This document shows, piece after piece, positions 15,288-23,133 of a stretch of 42,705 nucleotides of DNA. The stretch lies in contig NZ_JBQKGG010000018.1 of assembly GCF_052118925.1 (NCBI RefSeq), positions 1-42,705 of the forward strand. Direction: 5' to 3'. Position numbers and translations under genes: made by a program. The notes under the pieces are model-generated. The model was not told the origin of the DNA, did not search any database, and saw only the letters and a program-made list of their open reading frames with translations. The first letter of the stretch is position 1. Every line of letters starts with the position of its first letter. Source of the stretch: Lientehia sp934351765. GTDB lineage: Bacteria; Bacillota; Clostridia; Lachnospirales; Lachnospiraceae.

Positions 15288-16223
15288 CTACAGATGCAGC
15301 CTGCGGATAATCTTAAATAATACCTGGCTTTCAGAAACCAGCGAAGCTCCGTGGGCAAAAAACAGGATTCCGTCCGTAGGTGACTGGATCCTGCTGAGCA
15401 CCGTTCCTTCCTGAGAATGCAGCACCTCTCCCAGAAGATCCCCCCGCCGTACCTCATCTCCGGGATTCTGAAACCGCCGGTAGATCCCTGCCGCATCACT
15501 GCGGACAGACATCAGATCCTGTTCGTACAGGACGGTCGCAATATATCCGCCGCTGCTGTTATAGCGCAGGATCCCCATGCGGGTCAGGAATCGCAGAACG
15601 GCCGACACTGCCCGCTGGGCAGACACTTCATCTACCTGATCCGTTCCGTTGGCATAGATGGAAAATGCGCTGGTATCCCACATCTGCCAGTGATAATTCA
15701 GGGTGGAGGTATCTAATGCATTGGGCTTTCGCACCATCACATACGGCAGGCCGAACAGGTTCGCCAGACTGGGATTCTGATAGCCTGTCTCCATCATACG
15801 CACATGAGGCACAAAATCTCCATCCATGTAAAAGCTGGTAAACTGAATCCCGTAGCTGTACTCCCGGATCTCCCGAAACAGTCCATCAGCGATCCGCTGG
15901 GTTGGCTCCCCGTTTTCATAGCCGGGGAAGCGCCGGTTAATATCCGTCTGATCCACCGTCCAGAAACGCTTTCCTACATTCATGGAATAATGGTTCACCG
16001 ACGGCACCACCAGGATTTCCTTTCCTGCCGCGATGGCGCCATGCTCCTCCAGCTCCGAAAGAGCCCGCACAAGCTGAGAACAGATATACATCTGCTGCAC
16101 CTCATTGCCCCGGAGGGCGCCGACAATGCAGGCCGCCTTTTCACCCTTTCCGAACCGATATCCGTAAATATTCATCTGGTCCCGGTACAGCGCCCGGAAC
16201 GAATACAGGACCTCTTTTTTCAT
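15288..16223 (-). CDS. AstE/AspA-like protein with replaced zinc ligands
   Basis: 311 residues, same fold as its neighbour: an aspartoacylase/succinylglutamate desuccinylase domain followed by a C-terminal barrel-like domain (about 225 to 311). Landmarks are kept (RGNE at 38 to 41, DINRRFPG), but the first zinc histidine is Arg38, the position of the second histidine is Thr129 (QFTS instead of LDLHS), and the catalytic glutamate of VEMGTG is not found. It therefore should not bind zinc in the usual way. Its ATG overlaps the stop of the intact paralogue (ATGA), so the two are made together; a non-catalytic partner or binding protein is a reasonable inference. Confidence 0.85.
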   Translation of the reverse strand: MKKEVLYSFRALYRDQMNIYGYRFGKGEKAACIVGALRGNEVQQMYICSQLVRALSELEEHGAIAAGKEILVVPSVNHYSMNVGKRFWTVDQTDINRRFPGYENGEPTQRIADGLFREIREYSYGIQFTSFYMDGDFVPHVRMMETGYQNPSLANLFGLPYVMVRKPNALDTSTLNYHWQMWDTSAFSIYANGTDQVDEVSAQRAVSAVLRFLTRMGILRYNSSGGYIATVLYEQDLMSVRSDAAGIYRRFQNPGDEVRRGDLLGEVLHSQEGTVLSRIQSPTDGILFFAHGASLVSESQVLFKIIRRLHL

Positions 16224-17158
16224 CGCACCACACCTCCAAAGATCCTGGCAATCAGAGAACCGTCTGTCACCACCGGGTACTCCCGCATGGTGAAAATAAG
16301 CCCCGTAAAAGGTGCGCGCACCACTTCCTGCTCCGTTCCGTCCAGCGGGCTTACAATGCGTCCAACTGGCTGCCCCTTCTGAATGGTCTTCCAGTGGGAG
16401 GCCTCCGGCAGAAAAATGCCCTCTCTGGACGCCCGCAGTGTCGCAGTCCGTCCCTCTGTAGACAGGATCGGCGTCCGCACCGGCGAAACCGCTCCGTCCC
16501 AGATCCCCAGTTCCTTCATGAGACGGAAGATCCCGTCCACCAGCTGGTTTCCGTACTCCATGCTGATCCGCAGACCGGTTCCCATCTCCACTGCCAGCGC
16601 CGGGATCCCGCCTTTATTTAAGCTGTAGACCAGGCTCGCCTCCGTCACTGTGGTGGCTGCACTGATCCAGATATAATCCATGTTTAAAAGCTTTGCCATG
16701 GGGAGCAGCGCTTCTTCATTCTCCGGATGGATCCGTACCTGGGGCACCTCCCGGAGAAACACATTGCTGGAATGAAGATCCAGACAGAGATCCGCGCCGA
16801 GAATATCATCGACCACCTGTGCCGCCAGATATTCCGCCATAGAGCCGTCCGATGCCCCCGGAAACAGCCGGTTCATGTCCAGATCCGAGATGGGGATCTC
16901 CCTGGAAACCGAATTGATCCCCAGCGGGTTCACCGCCGGATAAAGATCCACGATCCCCTTTAAATGCTTCTTATCCGCCTCGATCCTGCGCGCCAGCTCA
17001 TAGCAGACATACTGGCCCTCCAGCTCATTTCCGTGGATTCCCGTCACAATACACAGACGCTTTCCGTTTTCGTCTCCGCACAGCCGGTTCCGCTTTAATT
17101 CCAGGCTCTCATCCACCGGAAGCTTCACACTCGCTACTGTCTCCACCATCTCATTCAC
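16220..17158 (-). CDS. AstE/AspA-family zinc amidohydrolase (M14-like)
   Basis: 312 residues. The zinc site of the succinylglutamate desuccinylase/aspartoacylase family is intact: HGNE (H42, E45), LDLHS (H129), and the catalytic-type VEMGTG (E191); DMNRLFPG is also present. The C-terminal 80 residues form a lipoyl-like barrel (APFTGLI, VTDGSLIARI). Members hydrolyse N-acyl amino acids or related amides; the substrate here is unknown. It is the first gene of a two-gene unit with the degenerate paralogue and lies beside a glycine/alanine symporter, which hints at amino-acid salvage. The start may be the ATG at 17158 or 17149. Confidence 0.9.
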   Translation of the reverse strand: MNEMVETVASVKLPVDESLELKRNRLCGDENGKRLCIVTGIHGNELEGQYVCYELARRIEADKKHLKGIVDLYPAVNPLGINSVSREIPISDLDMNRLFPGASDGSMAEYLAAQVVDDILGADLCLDLHSSNVFLREVPQVRIHPENEEALLPMAKLLNMDYIWISAATTVTEASLVYSLNKGGIPALAVEMGTGLRISMEYGNQLVDGIFRLMKELGIWDGAVSPVRTPILSTEGRTATLRASREGIFLPEASHWKTIQKGQPVGRIVSPLDGTEQEVVRAPFTGLIFTMREYPVVTDGSLIARIFGGVVR

Positions 17159-17232
17159 CGCCGTTTCTCATTCTGCCCTGATGTCAGAAAAGCCCATTAC
17201 AGAGATTGCCCTCCCCTGCACTTTGCTCACAT

Positions 17233-17264
17233 CAAAACAGGACGCCCAGCTTCCCGAGCGTCCT
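17233..17264 (-). terminator. Terminator downstream of the small HPr-like gene
   Basis: AGGACGC (17239 to 17245) pairs with GCGTCCT (17258 to 17264), followed on the minus strand by GTTTTGAT. A second hairpin (GAAGCCT/AGGCTTC, 17316 to 17334) overlaps the stop codon of the upstream gene. Confidence 0.7.
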
Positions 17265-17325
17265 CACTCTTCTATTTCCAATCCTTTTCAGGATCCTATT
17301 CTCTCCCAAATGGAAGAAGCCTTCC

Positions 17326-17565
17326 TTAGGCTTCTCCGTCGTACATGAACATTACGAGTTTCTGTACATCCTCGGGCTCATGTGCGATCAACTCCATCTC
17401 ACCGATGGTGTTGTCCTTGAATACGCCAGAAAGCGCTACATACTGGGTCAGCTTGGATTTCAGGTTCAGTCTGTCTCCCTCATCGGTTACCAGCTCCACT
17501 TTTCCCTTGCATTCATCAATCACCTTGAAAAACTTTTCAACATCTGTGATATTCTTGACCTTCAT
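17326..17565 (-). CDS. Small HPr-like protein, 79 aa, no active-site histidine
   Basis: 79 residues from the ATG at 17565, which has GGAG 8 bases upstream. The order of strands and helices and the LNLKS segment (34 to 37) followed by LSGVF, with a C-terminal helix, resemble the HPr fold, where NLKS contains the regulatory serine. The N-terminal position of HPr's phosphorylated histidine has no His here. The similarity is weak and is my own reading. Located directly after the nuclease-helicase gene, on the same strand, 63 bases downstream. A function in sugar transport cannot be assumed. Confidence 0.6.
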   Translation of the reverse strand: MKVKNITDVEKFFKVIDECKGKVELVTDEGDRLNLKSKLTQYVALSGVFKDNTIGEMELIAHEPEDVQKLVMFMYDGEA

Positions 17566-17627
17566 AGTTACTTCTCCTTTCCTGTTCGGTTTTGATCCGT
17601 TGGCTTCATCCCCCGGACACTTGTCTA

Positions 17628-20057
17628 TCATACCATGTTCGTGGGAATTTGTAAATAAATTTCACGATTCTTCCAGAACGTTCCCACCGCTTCCTCCAGT
17701 CCTTCATACTCGATCACCTGGCAGTCGGACCATTCCCTTGGAAACAGCCCGCGGTATTCATCGGTGAGAAAACGGTCATCCAGAAGAAGGATCACGCCCT
17801 CGTCGGTATCGGTGCGGATCACGCGGCCGGCAGCCTGAAGGACACGGTTCATTCCGGGATAACGGTAGGCATAGGCAAATCCGTCCTTTCCATGGGCTTC
17901 ATACCAGCCACGAAGCATTTCCCGCTCTGTACAGATCTGGGAAAGTCCCGTTCCCACCACCATCACACCGATAAGCTTTTCACCGGTCAGATCGATCCCC
18001 TCGGAAAAGATCCCGCCCATGACACAAAGTCCGATGAGGCTCTGCTCCCGGTTCTCTGAAAATGCCCCCAGAAACGTTTCTCTCTCTGCCTCCCGCATAT
18101 GAGACGACTGAACAAAGAGATCTGCCTCCGGCTCCCGCTCCTTCAGCACCTGATAAACCTCCTCCAGATACGCGTAGGACGGGAAAAATACCAGATAATT
18201 GCCCTTGTGAATCCCAGACGCCGTCAGGATATAATCCGCGATCCGCTCATATTCCCGTCGGTTCCGCCGTCTGTAGCGGCTGCTCACATCCCGGCCCACA
18301 GCCAGAAACCGTTTCTCCTGCGCAAACGGCGACGGAACATAGACCGCATACTCGTTCTGATTTCCGCACAGCAGCTCCTTATAGTAATTCACCGGAAGCA
18401 GCGTTGCAGAAAAGAATACCGTACTCTCTCCCTTCTGGAGACAGAGCCCCAGATTGGCCGCCGGGTTGACACATAACAGACGCAGAAGAAAGGAATCACG
18501 GCTGACCGGCTCCGTATAAAGCTTATAGGAATCATCCCACCGGTCATACATCGTTAAAAAGTGCCGGATCGACAGATACAGATTTCCGAAAGTCTCGTTT
18601 CCGTCCATGACACGAAACTCCTCCTGAAACTTCTCCATCTCGCTGAAGGCCGCTGCCAGCGCAATCGCAAAGGTTCCCAGATTCTCCCGTTCCATGGGCC
18701 CGTCACTCTCCCGCTTCATCTCCAGTAACAGCCGGTTGCAGCGGGAAAGCTTCCGTTCCAGTGCCGGGCTGTACGGCTTCACCAGCAGGCGGACCGCCAG
18801 AAAATCCTCTTTGTAAAGGGACGCACTGTACATCTCTCTGGCCCGGTCCGGCAGGTTATGCGCCTCGTCTACCAGAAACAGATAGCTTCCGTCATTTCCG
18901 TCGGCAAAATACCGCTTCAGCTGGACATTGGGATCAAACACGTAATTATAATCACAGATCACCACATCGACCCAGTCGCTTAAATCCAGGGAAAACTCAT
19001 ATGGACAGACATGATACTGTTTTGCCCACGCAAGGATCTCCTCCCTGCCGGCTGACTGGTGTGTATGGATATAATCAAAGACCGCTTCATTGACTCTGGA
19101 AAAATGACCCCTGGCATAGGAGCAGGCCTCCGGATTGCACTCCGGCTTCTGATCCTCACCGGCCATGGGGCAGAGCTTTTCCTTTGCCGTCAGCGTGATG
19201 GCGGATGCCCGCAGTCCATGCGCCCGCAGCGTCTCCATACCCTCCTCCGCCACCGTTCTTGTAATGGTCTTGGCCGTCAGATAAAAGATCTTCTCTTCCA
19301 GCCCTTCTCCCACTGCCTTCACCGCCGGAAACAGCACCGCCATGGTCTTTCCGATGCCGGTGGGTGCCTGAATAAACAGGGTTTTCTTTTTCTCCATGGC
19401 CCGGTACGCCGTCACCGCCAGATCCCGCTGGCCGGGCCGGTATTCAAAGGGAAATTCCAGATCACGGATCGATGCATTACGCTCCATGCGGTGCTGATAC
19501 AGAAATCGTGCCCACATACCGTACTGTTCTGCCAGACCGCGGACATAGCTTCTGATCTCCTCCGCCGACAGCACCTCTCGGAACCGCCGGAGCTCCTCCG
19601 TCTCCATCTGGCAGTAGGTGATCTGAATGATCACAGAATCCGTCCCCGGCGCATCCTGCTCTTCTGTCTGAAACGCCCCGCCTTCCAGCGCCATATAGGC
19701 ATAACAGACGGCCTGCGCACGGTGAACCGCAAGAGGCTCCTCCAGCCGGCTTAAATCCCAGTAGACGCCTTTGATCTCGTCCACTGCCGGAAGCTTTTCC
19801 GCATGGAACAGTCCGTCGGCGCGCCCCTCCAGGGACAGAACGATCTCGTCCAGGACAAACTCCGCCTTTAAGGGGACCTCTGCACGGTAACCGCTCCCCA
19901 TGGAACGCTGAATCTTCCTGTGGATCCTGGCTCCGGCCGCCATGGCTTCCAGTTCCCGCTTTCCCCTTCTGCGGCTGTCGATATCACCGTCCCGCAGAAG
20001 AAATTCCACCAGATTTCTCACCGAAATCCGTATTCGGTTTTCCTCTAATTTTGCCAC
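17628..20057 (-). CDS. PD-(D/E)XK nuclease fused to XPD/DinG-type Fe-S helicase
   Basis: 809 residues. N-terminal part (1 to about 190): a Cas4/AddB-like PD-(D/E)XK nuclease with D81 (EGRADG), E94-x-K96 (DEIKG) and the QxxxY motif (Q115, Y119). Helicase part: Walker A APTGIGKT (231 to 238), four cysteines placed as in the XPD 4Fe-4S domain (C296, C307, C312, C351), DEAH (397 to 400) and a C-terminal GRVIRT motif. Typical Firmicute DinG carries a DEDD exonuclease instead, so this is a different fusion. It probably unwinds 5'-3' and cuts flap or damaged DNA; this follows from the families. Flanked by two small HPr-like genes. Confidence 0.9.
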   Translation of the reverse strand: MAKLEENRIRISVRNLVEFLLRDGDIDSRRRGKRELEAMAAGARIHRKIQRSMGSGYRAEVPLKAEFVLDEIVLSLEGRADGLFHAEKLPAVDEIKGVYWDLSRLEEPLAVHRAQAVCYAYMALEGGAFQTEEQDAPGTDSVIIQITYCQMETEELRRFREVLSAEEIRSYVRGLAEQYGMWARFLYQHRMERNASIRDLEFPFEYRPGQRDLAVTAYRAMEKKKTLFIQAPTGIGKTMAVLFPAVKAVGEGLEEKIFYLTAKTITRTVAEEGMETLRAHGLRASAITLTAKEKLCPMAGEDQKPECNPEACSYARGHFSRVNEAVFDYIHTHQSAGREEILAWAKQYHVCPYEFSLDLSDWVDVVICDYNYVFDPNVQLKRYFADGNDGSYLFLVDEAHNLPDRAREMYSASLYKEDFLAVRLLVKPYSPALERKLSRCNRLLLEMKRESDGPMERENLGTFAIALAAAFSEMEKFQEEFRVMDGNETFGNLYLSIRHFLTMYDRWDDSYKLYTEPVSRDSFLLRLLCVNPAANLGLCLQKGESTVFFSATLLPVNYYKELLCGNQNEYAVYVPSPFAQEKRFLAVGRDVSSRYRRRNRREYERIADYILTASGIHKGNYLVFFPSYAYLEEVYQVLKEREPEADLFVQSSHMREAERETFLGAFSENREQSLIGLCVMGGIFSEGIDLTGEKLIGVMVVGTGLSQICTEREMLRGWYEAHGKDGFAYAYRYPGMNRVLQAAGRVIRTDTDEGVILLLDDRFLTDEYRGLFPREWSDCQVIEYEGLEEAVGTFWKNREIYLQIPTNMV

Positions 20058-20141
20058 GGCCTTCCCTCCCCTCTCCGGATCTGATTCACAGTCACCTTTC
20101 GTTTACAGGCCACAGATCTTTCCCGGACGTTTCTTTACCGC

Positions 20142-20178
20142 AAAAATACAAAGGGCTGCCTCCCACAGAGACAGCCCG
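20142..20178 (-). terminator. Terminator of the upper HPr-like gene
   Basis: GGGCTG (20153 to 20158) pairs with CAGCCC (20172 to 20177), followed on the minus strand by TTTGTATTTTT. Separates the 20212 gene from the nuclease-helicase. Confidence 0.8.
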
Positions 20179-20211
20179 TGCTTCCGTTTTCCATATAGCG
20201 ATCTTGTATCC

Positions 20212-20436
20212 TTAACAGGAAAACCGGTTCAGTACATGCTCAAAAGCAGAATTCTGCCCGCGGTATTCTACCGTGATCGGCTGTGTAAAATCAAGGCTCA
20301 TAACACCCAGAATCGATTTTGCATCAACAACCATCCGATTATAATACATATCAATATCAAAATTACATGCGCTGGCAGCGGAAACCAGTTCCTTTGCCTC
20401 TTCCACTTTAGAAATTCTAATCTGCCTCTTGACCAT
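20212..20436 (-). CDS. HPr-like protein lacking the active-site histidine (Crh-like)
   Basis: 74 residues. The segment AKSILGVMSL (39 to 48) is nearly identical to the regulatory-serine motif of HPr (KSIMGVMSL), with S41 at the position of Ser46. The place of the phosphocarrier motif HARPA reads EEAKE, so the histidine is missing. In Bacillus, Crh likewise keeps the serine and lacks the histidine, and acts in catabolite control rather than sugar transport. A Crh-like role is therefore plausible. It is a single gene with its own consensus promoter and terminator. The start is the ATG at 20436 or 20445. Confidence 0.8.
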   Translation of the reverse strand: MVKRQIRISKVEEAKELVSAASACNFDIDMYYNRMVVDAKSILGVMSLDFTQPITVEYRGQNSAFEHVLNRFSC

Positions 20437-20530
20437 TTCAACCATCCTTTTCCAAAAACACTTGTGCTTTTTTCTGCTTTACAGGAGTCCCCCCGAAAGA
20501 TCCTGGAAAGTTTCTATACAACGATTGAAA

Positions 20531-20559
20531 GTTATATCATGTCTTTTTCCCAATGTCAA
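20531..20559 (-). promoter_or_regulatory. Promoter of the Crh-like gene
   Basis: TTGACA (20554 to 20559) and TATAAC (20531 to 20536) on the minus strand with a 17-base spacer, about 90 bases upstream of the start codon. Confidence 0.8.
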
Positions 20560-20601
20560 GCATTTCGACGATTTTTCCTGAAATTGGTCTTACCGGTCAT
20601 C

Positions 20602-22104
20602 TTACTGGGCATCCGGATGGAAACAGCAGGTGGCATGTACTGCCTCTTTCCACCCGGCATACAGCTTTTTCCGTTTTTCTTCCGTAATCTGCGGCGTAAA
20701 GATCCGGTCAGCCTGATAATTTTTCGCCACCTCGTCCTTATCGTCCCAGAAACCGACCGCCAGTCCCGCCAGACATGCTGCCCCGAGAGCTGTAATTTCA
20801 TTCAGTACCGGCCGCTCCACCGGAACATTTAACAGATCGCTCTGAAACTGCATGAGCAGGTTGTTTGACACAGCTCCGCCATCCACCTTCAGATCCTTCA
20901 ATTCTATGCCACTGTCCTCCGACATGGCATCAATGATATCTTTTGTCTGATATGCCAGGGACTCCAGCGTTGCCCGCACAAAATGTGCTTTCGTTGTCCC
21001 TCTTGTCAGCCCGAACACTGCACCTCTGGCCCGATCCTCCCAGTAAGGCGCTCCCAGTCCCACAAAGGCAGGAACCACATAGACCCCGCCATTATCCTCG
21101 GCCATGGCAGCCACCTCTTCACTTTCCGGCGCCGTATGGATCATTTCCAGTCCATCGCGGAGCCACTGGATCGCACTTCCCGCCACAAAAATGCTTCCCT
21201 CCAGGGCATATTCCACCTTTCCGGATGCACCCCAGGCGATGGTTGTCAGCATACCATGCTCCGAACGAATCGGAGTCTCTCCGGTATTCATAAGCATGAA
21301 ACAGCCCGTTCCATATGTATTTTTAGCCATGCCCGGCTCAAAGCAGGCATGTCCGAACAGTGCCGCCTGCTGATCCCCGGCGATTCCGGCAATGGGAACC
21401 TCGCAGTTAAAAAACAAGGTCGGAGCCGTTTTGGTATAAATACAGGACGAGGGACATACCTCCGGCAGCATGGATTTCGGAATGTCCAGCATAGCCAAAA
21501 GCTCATCATCCCATTTCAGATCATAGATATTATACAGCAGCGTTCTGGATGCATTGGAATAATCAGTCACATGGGCCTTCCCGCCGGACAGATTCCATAC
21601 CAGCCAGGTATCCACCGTGCCGAACAGAAGATCTCCTTTCTCGGCCCGCTCCCTGGCACCCTCTACATGATCCAGGATCCATTTGACCTTTGTGCCGGAG
21701 AAATACGGATCGATGAGCAGACCCGTCTTTTCACGGATCATCTGCTCCCTTCCCTGTGCCCGCAGCTCATCACAGATATCCACGGTCTGTCTGGACTGCC
21801 ACACAATGGCATGATACACCGGGATTCCTGTATGCCGGTCCCAGACCACCGCAGTCTCCCGCTGATTGGTGATCCCGATGGCCTCCACCTGCTCCGGCCC
21901 GATCCCCGAATTCATCAGCACCTCCGTCATGACCGCCTGCACACTGAGCCAGATGTCCGTGGCATCATGCTCCACCCATCCTGCCTGCGGAAAATGCTGC
22001 GGAAACTCCCGCTGGGCACTTGCCACCAGCTTCAGCTTTTTATCAAACAGGATCGCCCTGCTGCTGGTCGTCCCCTGGTCGATTGCTAAAATATACTTCT
22101 CCAT
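20602..22104 (-). CDS. glpK: Glycerol kinase
   Basis: 500 residues, full length. The opening DQGTTSSRAI, the GWVEHD and TNQRET segments, and DGGAVSNN near residue 410 are classic FGGY-family glycerol kinase motifs. It phosphorylates glycerol to sn-glycerol 3-phosphate with ATP in the cytoplasm. GGAGG lies ahead of the ATG. It is the last gene of the glycerol operon, directly behind glpP (4-base gap). Confidence 0.97.
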   Translation of the reverse strand: MEKYILAIDQGTTSSRAILFDKKLKLVASAQREFPQHFPQAGWVEHDATDIWLSVQAVMTEVLMNSGIGPEQVEAIGITNQRETAVVWDRHTGIPVYHAIVWQSRQTVDICDELRAQGREQMIREKTGLLIDPYFSGTKVKWILDHVEGARERAEKGDLLFGTVDTWLVWNLSGGKAHVTDYSNASRTLLYNIYDLKWDDELLAMLDIPKSMLPEVCPSSCIYTKTAPTLFFNCEVPIAGIAGDQQAALFGHACFEPGMAKNTYGTGCFMLMNTGETPIRSEHGMLTTIAWGASGKVEYALEGSIFVAGSAIQWLRDGLEMIHTAPESEEVAAMAEDNGGVYVVPAFVGLGAPYWEDRARGAVFGLTRGTTKAHFVRATLESLAYQTKDIIDAMSEDSGIELKDLKVDGGAVSNNLLMQFQSDLLNVPVERPVLNEITALGAACLAGLAVGFWDDKDEVAKNYQADRIFTPQITEEKRKKLYAGWKEAVHATCCFHPDAQ

Positions 22105-22108
22105 GATA

Positions 22109-22684
22109 TTACCCCTCCTGCTGTTCTTTTCTGTATGTATAAGCGGCCTGCCGGTCCGATATGGTCACGGCACAGGCCCCCGCCTGAAAGCACGCTTTGA
22201 TCTGCTCTGCACTCCGCAAAAGCCCGCCGCACATGATCGGCATCCGGATCTGTTTCTGGATCTCCGGCAGAATTCCACAGGCAATTCCCGGAAGCAGCTC
22301 CACATAATCCGGCTCCAGACTCCTGCAAAGCGCGATTCCTCTGGAAAGCGACCTGGAATCGATCAGAAACAGACGAAACACAGCCAGCTTTTTATTTTTC
22401 TTCGCCGTCTCCACCACCTTCGGTCTGGTAGAAATGATCCCGTCTGCTCCCAGTCTCTGGCACGCAAACTCACATCCGGCCTCATCTGCCGAAATCCCCC
22501 TCAGAAGCTCCAGATGGAACAGAACTTTTTTCTTCTTTGCATGAGCCGCACGAACCATGTCCTGCAAAAGTGCGATATGGAATTCCATCAGAACGCCCCA
22601 TGGAAAATCACTTTCCAAAAAAGCCTCAAATTCCTTCATAGTCGAGATGGCAAGCACCACCTGTCTGTTCCAGCTCTCCTGCAT
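22109..22684 (-). CDS. glpP: Glycerol-3-phosphate-responsive antiterminator
   Basis: 191 residues with the GlpP family pattern: RLGADGIISTRP near the middle, FRLFLIDSRSL, and MCGGLL close to the C terminus. GlpP binds glycerol 3-phosphate and then the leader mRNA, letting polymerase pass a terminator. Here it is encoded inside the operon it would control. GAGGAAACAG precedes the ATG. The operon leader at about 25951 to 26140 carries a candidate target terminator. Confidence 0.93.
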   Translation of the reverse strand: MQESWNRQVVLAISTMKEFEAFLESDFPWGVLMEFHIALLQDMVRAAHAKKKKVLFHLELLRGISADEAGCEFACQRLGADGIISTRPKVVETAKKNKKLAVFRLFLIDSRSLSRGIALCRSLEPDYVELLPGIACGILPEIQKQIRMPIMCGGLLRSAEQIKACFQAGACAVTISDRQAAYTYRKEQQEG

Positions 22685-22764
22685 ATCTGTTTCCTCTTTC
22701 CGCTTTCGTCCCTTATTCTGCTTTCTGCTAGACTTCTATGATTTGACCCTTTTCTTTTCTGCTT

Positions 22765-23133
22765 TTACGACTCTGTCTGCTTCACACTTCTCCCGGCTAA
22801 AAGATCTACTCCAAGCCCGCACAAATCTTTTTTTATTATAGCATTAACTGCCACAGGAGCGCAAACCCGAATTTTATGGATCTCCTTCATAACCGGAAAG
22901 ATCTGAGCCTTCGGGATCGGTGCCGAGGTCACCACCGGCAGCCGGGCAATTCCTGCCCCGGAAAGAGCCACTGTACTGGTCACCATGCGGACCGGTGCTG
23001 TCAGCTCTGTTTTCGCATACGCTGCTCCGCGCTTACAGCCGTTTCCACTGATCTGCAGTTCTCCGTCTGCTCCGGTCTCTACCTGGATATGGCAGCTCGC
23101 CGGACATACAATACAATCTAACATCTGCTTCAT
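22765..23133 (-). CDS. DUF1667 protein (Cys-containing subunit of glycerol dehydrogenase-type operon)
   Basis: 122 residues with CIVCPASC near the N terminus (Cys8, Cys11, Cys15), CKRG around residue 33 and one further Cys near 90, the Cys spacing expected of DUF1667 proteins, which probably bind an iron-sulfur cluster. These small proteins are encoded next to GlpA-like and NAD(P)/FAD oxidoreductase genes and are thought to relay electrons. The ATG overlaps the stop of the FAD oxidoreductase gene (ATGA). Function is inferred from gene order. Confidence 0.85.
   Translation of the reverse strand: MKQMLDCIVCPASCHIQVETGADGELQISGNGCKRGAAYAKTELTAPVRMVTSTVALSGAGIARLPVVTSAPIPKAQIFPVMKEIHKIRVCAPVAVNAIIKKDLCGLGVDLLAGRSVKQTES

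Noticed and set aside
20983..22089. Long open frame on the plus strand opposite glpK
   Set aside because: It mirrors the codon pattern of glycerol kinase and has no ribosome site or recognisable domain.
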